Source: DATGLW01 sp035293965
Lineage (GTDB): Bacteria; Actinomycetota; Acidimicrobiia; Acidimicrobiales; RAAP-2
Reading direction: 5' to 3'
Assembly (NCBI GenBank): GCA_035293965.1
Contig: DATGLW010000012.1
Location: 1 to 24,654 of the forward strand
DNA: 24,654 nt
In this document: positions 6,827-14,102 of the stretch, piece by piece
How positions within the stretch are numbered: position 1 is the stretch's first letter
Layout: every line of letters begins with the position of its first letter
Notes under the pieces: model-generated
Told to the model about the DNA's origin: nothing
Seen by the model: the letters and a program-made list of their open reading frames with translations, nothing else
Database searches by the model: none
Translations under genes and position numbers: made by a program

Positions 6827-7846
6827 TCAGCCAGCCTCGCGGAACAGGCAGTAGCGCTCTTCGAGGAAGTCGGGATGGGGTCGATCGGTTCGTCGGTGCG
6901 GCACGAACAGTGCCTGGCCATGGCACGCCTGCAGCCCGTGACGAAGCATCGGCCCGTCTTCCTCGTCAAGCAGCGTCTGGCGCACTTCGACCACGAGGTC
7001 GGGTCTCACTCCGATGAGGTGATGATCGAAGGCGGCATGGTGGATCTTGCACAGTGCGAGCCCGTTCGGCACGACGGGCTCTCCCTTCGGGTGCCCGTCA
7101 GGAAGGATGTGAGCGGCGTCGAGCAGCTCACCGTGCCGGAGATTGCAGATGGCGCATACAGACCGATAGGCATGCAGCACGCGCTGGCGGAACTGGGACT
7201 GGTGGAGCCGGCGCTTGACCTCAGCAGTGGCATACAGCCGACGGGCGTCCAGCGACGGGGATGGAACGACCTCGGTGTCAATCTCACCCGCCATATCGGA
7301 GGCCACGGTGAAGGTCAGCGCCGCGGGGTCATCTCCGACGACGTAGACGGGCCAGACGGGATGGTAGAGCGCAGGAACAAGGCCGAAGAGCCACACCAGC
7401 GGGCGCTGCTCGGCGTGCGCCACGCGGAGCCCGACGTTCTCGCGATGGGAGGGGTCGGTCCCCCGATACCGATAACGAAGCAAGCCGTCGTGGCCGACCT
7501 CGTCCTCATAGGGTCGGGGCACGCCTGGTCGCTCGGGTGCCGTGGTGATCGACAGGGGTACAGTCATTCCCTTCGGGATGAAGATGCCCTGCTGGGCGAT
7601 CACCCTCACGCGCTCCCCTCGGAAGGGAACGCCCTCTTCGAGGGCTCGTCTCGGCACGGCGTCCCCATGACGGCGCACGAGATCGCCGAGCCACGTGAAC
7701 GCTGCGAGGCGCACCAGGCGATCGACGTCCTCGGGCATCGGCAGGAGCGTAGGTGCAGTGGGTGCCGCGTGCACGCGCATTCGCAGGCGCTCTTGAAGGT
7801 TGCTCCAGTGCCGTGGTCGGTGCCCGTTTGCGTCGGCACGCGCCAC
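6827..7846 (-). CDS. HNH endonuclease with a possible modified-DNA-recognition N-terminus
   Basis: The C-terminal third is an HNH_2-type nuclease: CAICNLRHGELLDAAHILPD, then NGLALCKIHHAAFDHHLIG, giving the Cys-x-x-Cys zinc pair, the His of AAHI, the Asn and the final His. The N-terminal half (GVPFRGERVRV, a basic GIFIPKGM strand, LRYRYRGTDPSHRENVGLR, then RPLVWLFG) looks like a compact beta-barrel of the PUA/SRA-like type found in modification-dependent restriction enzymes. That assignment is inference. I chose GTG 7846, which has AAGGGA eight bases upstream. The frame is open back to GTG 7933, and ATG 7780 and ATG 7738 are other options. No methyltransferase is nearby, which fits a solitary type IV-like enzyme. 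It lies 132 bp downstream of the arsenic operon, with its own expression uncertain. Confidence 0.8.
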   Translation of the reverse strand: MARADANGHRPRHWSNLQERLRMRVHAAPTAPTLLPMPEDVDRLVRLAAFTWLGDLVRRHGDAVPRRALEEGVPFRGERVRVIAQQGIFIPKGMTVPLSITTAPERPGVPRPYEDEVGHDGLLRYRYRGTDPSHRENVGLRVAHAEQRPLVWLFGLVPALYHPVWPVYVVGDDPAALTFTVASDMAGEIDTEVVPSPSLDARRLYATAEVKRRLHQSQFRQRVLHAYRSVCAICNLRHGELLDAAHILPDGHPKGEPVVPNGLALCKIHHAAFDHHLIGVRPDLVVEVRQTLLDEEDGPMLRHGLQACHGQALFVPHRRTDRPHPDFLEERYCLFREAG

Positions 7847-7978
7847 AATGGATCCCTTGCCAGCAGGTAGGTGAGACCCGCTGCCGAGGCCGACGGGTGT
7901 CACACCGGAGGTGCTGGGCGTGATCAGCGACACCTCGGGCGACAGCGACGTGGGAGGCCTACCTGAGGCCCGGCCCCA

Positions 7979-9379
7979 TCAATCGATTCCCCCGCCGGCC
8001 ACTCGGGACCAGGCGTGGGCGCCGGCTTGCACGGCGTCCCAGGGGCTCCCGAGCGGCGGGGTGTAGGAGAGGTCGAGATCGCTCAGCTGGTCCACGGCCA
8101 GCTCGCTGAACAGCGCAGCGGCAGCGATGTCGATGCGCTTGGCTATCTCGGCGTGGCGATGGCCGACGAGCTGGAACCCGAGGAGCCGCCCGGTCTTGCG
8201 GTCGCCCGTGCAGCGCATCCGGATCCGGTGGCTACCTGGGTAGTACGCCTTGTGGTCGTCAGCCTCGGACTCGACCGTCAGCGGATCGAAACCCGCGGCG
8301 GTCGCTTCGTGGTCGCGCAGGCCGGTCCGCGCGGCCACCCGGTCGAAGACCTTGACAACCTGGGTACCCAGGCTGCCTGCGAACGCGCGGCTTCCGCCGA
8401 CAGCGTTCTCGCCAGCCACCCGGCCTTGCTTGTGGGCGGTGGTACCGAGGGGGAGGTAGGTGGTACCGAGGAGGCGGTGGTAGGTGGTGGCACAGTCGCC
8501 GGCCGCGAAGACGTCAGGCAGGTTGGTCCGCATCTGGCGGTCGACCGCAATGGCGCCCTTCACTCCCAGCGTCGCCCCGGCCGCTGCGGCCAGCCCGGTG
8601 TCGGGGCGCACCCCGACGACCACGAGCACCACGTCGGCGGGGACGGCGATGCGGCCGTCCGGGCCTTCGGCCTCGACCACCAGGCGGCCGCCGGAGCCCG
8701 GAGCACCCCGTCCGATCCGCTTGACGGCCGTGTCGCAGCGCACGTCCACGCCGTGGTCGGCGAGCTCGCCATGGACCAGACGCCCGAGCTCGGGGTCGAT
8801 GGTGGGCAGCACTTCGGGGAGCTGCTCGACCTGGGTCACGGCCAAACCGCGGGCGACGAAAGCCTCGGCCATCTCGAGACCGACGTACCCCGCTCCCACG
8901 ATCACGGCCCGCTGGGGTGCGGCGCCGGTGAGGGTGGCCATCACCGCGAAGGTGTCCGCCATCGAGCGCAGCAGGTGGACGCCATCGGCCGTGCCCAGTG
9001 GGTCGTCGCCGGCCAAGCCCTCGATGGGCGGGAGTGCGGGCACTGCCCCGGTCCCCACCACCAAGGCGTCGTAGGCGAGGAGGTCTTCGGCGCCATCGGG
9101 GCCGGTCACGACCAGCTCGTGCTCGTCGGCCAGGATGCGCCGCGCCATCGTGTCGAGGCGCAAGGTCATCCCTGCCGCTTCCAGCTCGGCCACGGTGCGA
9201 TGGGCCAGGTCCTGCCAGCGGGGCACCTCGCCCGACACGTGGTAGGGGATGCCGCAGACGGAGAAATTGGGGAAGGCGTCGGCCACCACGACCGTCACCT
9301 CGGTGGCGGGCTCCAGCTCCCGAGCGCGCAGGGCCGCGCTGACTCCGGCGTCACTGCCGCCCACGACGACCAATCGCAC
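7979..9379 (-). CDS. FAD/NAD(P)-dependent pyridine nucleotide-disulfide oxidoreductase (CoA-disulfide reductase-like)
   Basis: The 466-residue flavoprotein has the FAD-binding GGSDAGVSAALRAR at the N-terminus. It has a single redox cysteine, Cys42, in FSVCGIPYH, the position used by CoA-disulfide reductases and NADH oxidases. An NAD(P)-binding GAGYVGLEMAE lies in the middle, the FAD-contacting VFAAGDCA follows, and a C-terminal dimerisation domain ends in YTPPLGSPWD, with the Tyr typical of this subfamily. GTG 9379 has GGAGGGAGGA just upstream. The gene is 35 bp downstream of the aquaporin and is probably the third gene of the ars operon. There it may keep thiols or organoarsenicals reduced. 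That role is inferred from context, and the true disulfide substrate is unknown. Confidence 0.88.
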   Translation of the reverse strand: MRLVVVGGSDAGVSAALRARELEPATEVTVVVADAFPNFSVCGIPYHVSGEVPRWQDLAHRTVAELEAAGMTLRLDTMARRILADEHELVVTGPDGAEDLLAYDALVVGTGAVPALPPIEGLAGDDPLGTADGVHLLRSMADTFAVMATLTGAAPQRAVIVGAGYVGLEMAEAFVARGLAVTQVEQLPEVLPTIDPELGRLVHGELADHGVDVRCDTAVKRIGRGAPGSGGRLVVEAEGPDGRIAVPADVVLVVVGVRPDTGLAAAAGATLGVKGAIAVDRQMRTNLPDVFAAGDCATTYHRLLGTTYLPLGTTAHKQGRVAGENAVGGSRAFAGSLGTQVVKVFDRVAARTGLRDHEATAAGFDPLTVESEADDHKAYYPGSHRIRMRCTGDRKTGRLLGFQLVGHRHAEIAKRIDIAAAALFSELAVDQLSDLDLSYTPPLGSPWDAVQAGAHAWSRVAGGGID

Positions 9380-9414
9380 CGTTCCTCCCTCCGCTCACGC
9401 CGCCGCCACTCAGG

Positions 9415-10230
9415 TCACGACCGGGGACGAGCCTGGTTGGTGCCGCCCGCTTGCAGGCTGGCCACGGGGGCTGCGGCCTTGCCGCTTGGGGCCGCGGCCC
9501 CGCCGTTGCCGGTCGGCTCGTGGTGGGGGACCACGACGCCGGCTGCCTCAGCCGGCGTCACGCCGGGAAAGAGGGACGTGATGATGGCCACCGCAACGCC
9601 GGCCCCCACCACCTGGGCACCGATGAACACGGGGGCTGACGAGGGTGCGATGCCGGCGAACGTGTCGGAGAGCATCCGCCCGATCGTGATGGCCGGGTTG
9701 GCGAAGCTGGTCGAGCTGGTGAAGAAGTAGGCGGCGCCGATATAGGCGGCGACGGCAGCCGGTGCCGAGCGGGCTCGCCCCGTGCGGGCCAACGCGAAGA
9801 CGACCAGCAGCAGGCCCGAGGTGGCCAGCACCTCGGAGAGGAAGTGCGCCCCGCTGGCCCGCTGCTTGGTCGAGATGCTGATCGCGGCCTGCGAGAACAT
9901 GAGGTTGGCCAGCACCGCCCCGCCGACGCAGCCGGCCACCTGGGCCGGCACATAGGCGAGGGCATCCCGCCGCGACAGACCGCCGAAAGCAGCGTCGACG
10001 AGGGAGACCACGGGGTTGAGATGCGCCCCTGAGATGCTGCCGAACATGAGGATGACGGCGAACAGCCCGCCCGCGGTGGCCGCTGCGTTCTCGAGCAGCT
10101 GGAGACCCGAGTCGTGGGGCGAGAGCTGCTGGGCGGCGATCCCAGAGCCGATCACGACGGCGGCGAGGAACGCACTGCCCAGCAGCTCCGCCACGACGCG
10201 TCGCCACAGAGCCGCCTCGGCCACGTCCAT
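9415..10230 (-). CDS. aqpS: AqpS-type aquaglyceroporin of the arsenic operon
   Basis: The 271-residue protein has six hydrophobic membrane segments and the two half-helix motifs of the MIP family: GAHLNPVVS (Asn72, an NPV variant) and FANPAITIG (Asn178, NPA). The residue after the second NPA, normally the selectivity-filter arginine, is Ile181. Loss of this Arg is a known trait of ArsR-linked AqpS channels, which pass As(III) and trivalent organoarsenicals. The tail (about 240-271) is Gly/Ala-rich and cytoplasmic. AGGAAGG precedes the ATG closely; the GTG two codons later has better spacing. The gene is 24 bp behind arsI. Inference: it lets arsenite formed inside leave down its gradient, in the absence of a pump gene here. 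Confidence 0.85.
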   Translation of the reverse strand: MDVAEAALWRRVVAELLGSAFLAAVVIGSGIAAQQLSPHDSGLQLLENAAATAGGLFAVILMFGSISGAHLNPVVSLVDAAFGGLSRRDALAYVPAQVAGCVGGAVLANLMFSQAAISISTKQRASGAHFLSEVLATSGLLLVVFALARTGRARSAPAAVAAYIGAAYFFTSSTSFANPAITIGRMLSDTFAGIAPSSAPVFIGAQVVGAGVAVAIITSLFPGVTPAEAAGVVVPHHEPTGNGGAAAPSGKAAAPVASLQAGGTNQARPRS

Positions 10231-10254
10231 CCCTTCCTGCGAGCGTGATCGCGC

Positions 10255-10731
10255 TCAGCGGCAGGACGGCGTGGGGCTCGCGACGGCGTGGGTCAGCTTC
10301 GGCCGGCCGGCGCAGCACGCCTCATGGCTCGGACCGGTCGCGCGCTGCGTCGTGGCCTCGCTGTCGGCGTCGGCCAGCACGGTGTAGACCTCCCAGGGCT
10401 CCCCACCGGGGCCCTCGACCCACACCTTGTCCTGGATGGCCCAGCAGCAGTTCACCTGCTCCTCGGTCGCGGTGGGCAGACCTTCGCTCGAGAGGCGAGC
10501 CGCGGCGGCCGCGACCTCGCCGGTGGACCCCACCTCGATCCCGAGGTGGTTGAGCGAGCCGGCCGGTGCGTCGGCGTTCTCGATGAGGACCAGCTTGAGC
10601 GGCGGGTCGGCAATGGCGAAGTTGGCGTAGGCGGCACGCACCTTTGCCGGCTCGGTGTGGAAGAGCTTGGAGTAGAAGTCGATCGCCTCCCCGAGATCGG
10701 TCACGTTGAGGGCCACCTGGACTCGGGACAT
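10255..10731 (-). CDS. arsI: ArsI/CadI-family VOC protein, C-As bond lyase
   Basis: Starting at ATG 10731, eight bases after GGAGGA, the protein has 158 residues and one VOC unit of two beta-alpha-beta modules. It shows the ArsI hallmarks. A possible Gln-His-Glu metal site is formed by Gln5, His62 in LNHLGIEV and Glu114 in PWEVYTVL. A vicinal cysteine pair, Cys95-Cys96 in VNCCWAIQDKVW, would bind the trivalent arsenical. ArsI uses Fe(II) and O2 to split methyl or aryl As(III) into As(III). The C-terminus carries more cysteines (EACCAG and a final SCR) that may sequester metalloid. It is the first gene of the operon with the aquaporin and flavoprotein, divergent from arsR and under the same operator. 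A cadmium-induced CadI role is the alternative. Confidence 0.88.
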   Translation of the reverse strand: MSRVQVALNVTDLGEAIDFYSKLFHTEPAKVRAAYANFAIADPPLKLVLIENADAPAGSLNHLGIEVGSTGEVAAAAARLSSEGLPTATEEQVNCCWAIQDKVWVEGPGGEPWEVYTVLADADSEATTQRATGPSHEACCAGRPKLTHAVASPTPSCR

Positions 10732-10758
10732 CGTGCGGTTCCTCCAAGGCATTTACAT

Positions 10759-10797
10759 TCGTCTATGTCTTCTTCATCATGCCCGAGACATAGACGA
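10759..10797. promoter_or_regulatory. Probable ArsR operator between arsI and arsR
   Basis: A perfect 12-bp inverted repeat, TCGTCTATGTCT (10759-10770) and AGACATAGACGA (10786-10797), flanks a 15-bp spacer in the only gap between the divergent arsR and arsI genes. This is the expected place for an ArsR site controlling both directions. Binding is inferred, not shown. Confidence 0.75.
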
Positions 10798-10814
10798 CTG
10801 TCAACGTCTCACGG

Positions 10815-10820
10815 TACGAT
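10815..10820 (+). promoter_or_regulatory. arsR: -10 element for a leaderless arsR transcript
   Basis: TACGAT fits the TANNNT pattern and ends six bases before the GTG at 10827. There is no ribosome binding site, so transcription probably starts at or next to the start codon. No convincing -35 is visible; that zone overlaps the operator. Confidence 0.45.
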
Positions 10821-10826
10821 CTCCTC

Positions 10827-11240
10827 GTGGCCACCCGCACGCGCCGACCACACGGGCTCCACCTGCGTGCCGAGCGGCACGACGACGGGCCGGCCGGTCC
10901 GGTGGTGGCGCTGGCCGCGTGCTGCACCCCGCTTGCCCGCGAGCCCATGTCTGCCGAGGCGGCCGCGGAGCTGTCGGCGGTACTGAAGGCCCTCGCCGAC
11001 CCGATCCGGCTTCGCCTGGTGTCGCTGATCCAGGCCCACGAAGACGGGGAGGCGTGCGTATGCGACCTGACCGAGCCGGTGGGGCTCAGCCAGCCGACGG
11101 TGAGCCATCACCTGAAAGTTCTCCTGGACGCCGGGCTGGTGCTCCGGGAAAAGCGCGGGGTGTGGGCCTACTACCGGATGGCTCCCGGCGCCCTGGAGGC
11201 CTTGGGGGCACTCCTCGGCAGCGCGAGCCCTCGCCATTAG
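10827..11240 (+). CDS. arsR: ArsR-family arsenic-responsive repressor
   Basis: This 137-residue winged-helix protein has the recognition helix SQPTVSHHLKVL (88-99) and the beta-wing LREKRGVWAYYRM. Cysteines lie where the corynebacterial type of ArsR binds As(III): the N-terminal pair Cys32-Cys33 in AACCTPL, plus Cys77 and Cys79 in EACVCDL. Metalloid binding to these residues releases the operator. The region before residue 27 is an Arg/His-rich stretch unusual for the family. An internal GTG near 10902 would give a more standard N-terminus, but the -10-like TACGAT six bases before GTG 10827 favours a leaderless transcript from there. It is divergent from arsI across the inverted repeat. A hairpin follows at 11338-11360. 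Confidence 0.92.
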   Translation: MATRTRRPHGLHLRAERHDDGPAGPVVALAACCTPLAREPMSAEAAAELSAVLKALADPIRLRLVSLIQAHEDGEACVCDLTEPVGLSQPTVSHHLKVLLDAGLVLREKRGVWAYYRMAPGALEALGALLGSASPRH

Positions 11241-11337
11241 GAGGACGTTGGGGTTGGCGGCGGCCGGCACCGGTCGCCCCGTCGCCTCGCGGTCGCTGCG
11301 CGCGGGGGGCGGCCCCGCCGATGGCCGCTGAGGCTCA

Positions 11338-11360
11338 GCCCTCCGGCCGTGACGGAGGGC
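11338..11360 (+). terminator. Hairpin downstream of arsR
   Basis: GCCCTCCG and CGGAGGGC form a perfect 8-bp stem around a 7-base loop about 100 bp after the arsR stop. There is no T-run, as is common for terminators in high-G+C genomes, so termination is likely but not certain. Confidence 0.45.
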
Positions 11361-11421
11361 CACACCTTCCTCGGGCCCTCTACGAGCGGGCCCGTGCGGG
11401 GCCGGCCCGGCACCGCAGTGG

Positions 11422-11427
11422 CATACT
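11422..11427 (+). promoter_or_regulatory. -10-like element before the exported-protein gene
   Basis: CATACT ends six bases before the GTG at 11434, and no ribosome binding site is present. This suggests a leaderless transcript like that proposed for arsR. Confidence 0.35.
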
Positions 11428-11433
11428 CGTGGC

Positions 11434-12312
11434 GTGCGGCGGCTCGTCCCCTGGGCGCTCGTCACGTTGGCGCTGGCCGGAGCCGGCCTCGGGACGGGGC
11501 TCGGGCTGGCCGGCACGACCGCGTCGGGCACACCGGGCAGGACCGGGTCGGGCGCCGGCGCACCAGCCCTCCTCCAGCAGGTCCTGGCCGCCACCCGCGC
11601 GGCCGGGTCGGCTCGGTTCACCTACTCCTCTGTGACGCGGAGCCGAGACCCGCTGCTCCGTGCTGCTGCGACCGGCACGGGAGAAGTCGACTTCCGCAAT
11701 GACGACGTCGCGTTGACCGTCGTCGAGCACGTGCACCGGCCGTCGGGGACGCCGAGCAGTGCACGGCACGGACAGCCGGTGACGGTGGCGACCGACGAGG
11801 TGCGGATCGGTCCGAGCGAGTACGTGCGGCTCTCGGACCCGGCGCTGCCCGCCCCCCTTCGGTCGCGAGCGCCGTGGCTCGAGGTCTCGAACCCGAGCGC
11901 ACCAGGAGCCCTGGGTGGCCTGGAGCAGACCGTCACCACCCTCGCCCTCGGATTGTTCGAGCCGCCCTTCACGGGCATCCACGTCGTGCGCCTCGGCCAG
12001 GTTGCCGGGGGACGAACCACCGAGTACGCCCTCGATGCCGCCTGCCCTGCGGCTGGTGGCCACGCCGGGCTCACCGTGCCACGGCTGTCGACCGACATCT
12101 GGGTCGACAGCTCCAATCGTCTCGTGCAGGCGCAGAGCACGGTCCACCTGCCCCCGACCGCGCCACGCGCCGCGGCCTTCGGCGGCAGGCCCGCTACGAC
12201 CGTGAGCACCCTGCGGTTCGGGGAATTCGGGAAGCCCGTGCGCGTCGTGACCCCCAGGGTCGAGCCGGGGTACTCCTCGACCGTGGTCGAGATCACGACG
12301 GCGAGCTGCTGA
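11434..12312 (+). CDS. Exported protein of unknown function, possibly LppX/LolA-like fold
   Basis: The 292-residue protein begins MRRLVPWALVTLALAGAG, a clear signal peptide of about 30 residues, without a lipobox cysteine. The mature part is rich in Val/Thr beta strands (for example GTGEVDFRNDDVALTVVEH, TDIWVDSSNRLVQAQSTVHL and STLRFGEFGKPVRV). That strand-rich pattern with the 'DiWvD..nrlvr' segment is like actinobacterial LppX/LprG or LolA-type proteins that cradle lipids. The match is structural intuition, not a firm family call. Two cysteines, one in DAACPA and one at the very C-terminus (TASC), could form a disulfide outside the cell. It appears monocistronic, between the ars locus and the catabolic cluster, with no obvious link to either. 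Confidence 0.7.
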   Translation: MRRLVPWALVTLALAGAGLGTGLGLAGTTASGTPGRTGSGAGAPALLQQVLAATRAAGSARFTYSSVTRSRDPLLRAAATGTGEVDFRNDDVALTVVEHVHRPSGTPSSARHGQPVTVATDEVRIGPSEYVRLSDPALPAPLRSRAPWLEVSNPSAPGALGGLEQTVTTLALGLFEPPFTGIHVVRLGQVAGGRTTEYALDAACPAAGGHAGLTVPRLSTDIWVDSSNRLVQAQSTVHLPPTAPRAAAFGGRPATTVSTLRFGEFGKPVRVVTPRVEPGYSSTVVEITTASC

Positions 12313-12446
12313 GCGCAGGCCAGGGTCACCGGCACGCCCGGCGCATCGCGTCGTCGCCCCCGACTTCCGAGGCTGCACCCGTCAGGGCAGGGATGGCGAG
12401 GCTCGCGAGGCGGCGCCCGATGGTCGTCGACGGGAACGCAGGAACG

Positions 12447-12845
12447 TCAACGGGCGAAGGCATCCCGCGCGGCATGTGCACATTGCGCATCCTGCTCGTC
12501 GGTCCCCCCGCTGCACCCGATGCTCGCGACCAATCTGTCACCTTCTCGCACCGTGGTCACGCTGCCCAAGGGCATCAGGCCGCGGCCTTGGAGGGTCGAC
12601 AGCGCAGCGATCGTCGCTGCCGGCACCTGCTGCAACTCCGGGCCGTCGCGCCGCAGCAGCGCGCCCGTGAATGCCTTCGCCTGCGACACGTCGATCGACA
12701 GCCAGTGCGCCCCGTCCATCCGCGCGAAGGCGAAGAGCCGGCCATCGGCGTCGACGATGGCAGTGGAAATGGCGATCCCCAGCGCACGCGCCGTGTCCTG
12801 GCTGGCGGCGATCATGACCTGGGCGAGCTCGCTGGTCAGCGGCAT
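12447..12845 (-). CDS. GlcG/HbpS-family protein
   Basis: The 132-residue protein has the GlcG/HbpS pattern throughout: an N-terminal helix, AIVDADGRLFAFARMDGA as the central strand pair, then VSQAKAFTGALLRRDG and VASIGCSGGTDEQDAQCA near the end. Members bind haem or small ligands, or accompany oxidative catabolic genes; a catalytic role is not settled. ATG 12845 has GGAGGAGAAG at good spacing; a GTG two codons earlier would be too close to it. There is no signal peptide, so it is cytoplasmic, unlike secreted HbpS. It lies downstream of the first VOC gene on the same strand (92-bp gap) and may be co-transcribed with it. Confidence 0.8.
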   Translation of the reverse strand: MPLTSELAQVMIAASQDTARALGIAISTAIVDADGRLFAFARMDGAHWLSIDVSQAKAFTGALLRRDGPELQQVPAATIAALSTLQGRGLMPLGSVTTVREGDRLVASIGCSGGTDEQDAQCAHAARDAFAR

Positions 12846-12937
12846 GATCACCTTCTCCTCCGCGCCTTGCCCCGGGCTCCGGGCACTTCCTCAACCAGGT
12901 AGGCGCGCCACAGCGGCAGCTTACAACCAGCGTGCCG

Positions 12938-13897
12938 TCACGCTCGGTGCTCGACGAGCTCGAACAGGGCCCCGCCCACGTCGCCGGGGTCGACCCGGAG
13001 GAGCGGCCCGGCAACGGCCTCGCTCTCCTCGTCGATCGTGAAGCGGGTACCTGCCGCTCGCAACTGCTCGGCCTTCGCCTCGAGCCCGTGGACCGAGATG
13101 CGGATGTAGTAGGGGCCGGGGCCCCAGGTGCACAGAAACCTGCCGGCCGCACCGTCCCAGCGGACCGGCTCGATCAGGTCGACGGTCGCGCTGTGCGCGA
13201 GGGAGAAACCCATCCGCACGCGCTTGTACCCTTCTCGCTCCAGCAGCTCCAATGTTCCGGGCTCCCAGTCCAGGGTCGCAGAGAGGCGGCGAGTGACGTC
13301 GGCGAGGTCGCGGACCAGGTATCCACGGGCCACCACCCGGACCAGCGAGCCGTCGGCCGGGTCGCTCGGCTCCGGTGGCGGGATGGCGAACGTGTCCGGG
13401 GGCATCTGCAAGGGCTCCAGGCCCATGATCTCGATGCACAGGCCCCCGTCGGCATCTGGCCGGTACCGTGGGTCCTCCGCCGTGCAGCCCAGCCACAGGC
13501 GGTCGAACGGCAGGTCCGCAGACCGCGGCGCGACCCGGAACGGCACCCGCCGCTCGTACAGGCGCTGCGCCAGTGCGGGCAGGTCGTCGCTGACGACCAC
13601 GGTCGCGTGCGTCTTGATCGGCCGCGCCACACCCAGGAACTCCTGGAGGCTCTGCAGGTAGGCCGGGAAGTGCGGATCAGCGAGGTTTGGCCGGTCCAGG
13701 TGGCCTTGGACCTCGACCCTCGTGGGCGCCATGGCGAGGGACCGGTGGACCCGGAGGAAGTGGGCGACGTAGGGATTGTCCGGGAACGCCTGGCGCCAGC
13801 GGGGGTGGCCGATGATCCCCAGGCGTTCGACGAGCATGGACGCGGTGGCATCGGGATCGGCGACCATCAGGTCCGCTGAGAGCAGCATCGTGAGCAC
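12938..13897 (-). CDS. Double-domain VOC (glyoxalase/extradiol dioxygenase fold) protein 1
   Basis: I chose GTG 13897, six bases after GGAGGA, giving a 319-residue protein that begins VLTMLLSADLMVADPDATAS. The frame is open further upstream, but that part is Arg/Pro/Ser-rich filler. The first VOC unit runs to about residue 180 and ends in GLCIEIMGLEP. The second runs from VARGYLVRDLADVTRRLS to DVGGALFELVEHRA, whose Glu sits at a usual metal-ligand position. The His/Gln expected at the start of the second unit is not obvious, so metal binding may differ from standard dioxygenases. It is divergent from the first LLM oxidoreductase across a 205-bp gap. Its reaction is unknown. Confidence 0.78.
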   Translation of the reverse strand: MLTMLLSADLMVADPDATASMLVERLGIIGHPRWRQAFPDNPYVAHFLRVHRSLAMAPTRVEVQGHLDRPNLADPHFPAYLQSLQEFLGVARPIKTHATVVVSDDLPALAQRLYERRVPFRVAPRSADLPFDRLWLGCTAEDPRYRPDADGGLCIEIMGLEPLQMPPDTFAIPPPEPSDPADGSLVRVVARGYLVRDLADVTRRLSATLDWEPGTLELLEREGYKRVRMGFSLAHSATVDLIEPVRWDGAAGRFLCTWGPGPYYIRISVHGLEAKAEQLRAAGTRFTIDEESEAVAGPLLRVDPGDVGGALFELVEHRA

Positions 13898-13937
13898 GGG
13901 CACTCCTCCAGAAGAGGAAGGTGATGCCGCGGGCGGC

Positions 13938-13970
13938 GGCGCGCCGAGCCTATCCTTCGACCGGCGCGCC
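13938..13970. promoter_or_regulatory. Paired GGCGCGCC palindromes in the VOC1/LLM1 divergent gap
   Basis: Two identical 8-bp palindromes (13938-13945 and 13963-13970) flank a 17-bp core. The core contains TATCCT on the plus strand and TAGGCT, a TANNNT match, on the minus strand. They may be operator half-sites over a promoter, but G+C-rich palindromes also arise by chance here. Confidence 0.35.
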
Positions 13971-14102
13971 CGGGCCTGGCGGCCGAGCACGCCGCCGGGG
14001 GCGGCTCGAGGACATCGAGGCGCGCGGGTCCGCCGCCGGCGCAGCGCCGGTCACGGACGCGACGCGAGATTCACAGGAGCGTGGCTGGAAGAGGGAGGGC
14101 AG

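Noticed and set aside
8425..8480. Repeated GGTGGTACCGAGG units
   Set aside because: They lie in the flavoprotein coding sequence and encode the repeated LGTTY/LGTT peptide; no independent role needed.
8015..9730. 571-codon plus-strand frame over the flavoprotein and aquaporin genes
   Set aside because: It spans two recognisable minus-strand genes and their gap, with no domain-like sequence of its own.
13898..13990. N-terminal extension of VOC protein 1
   Set aside because: The extra residues are Arg/Pro/Ser-rich filler across the promoter region, and the GGAGGA ribosome site supports GTG 13897.
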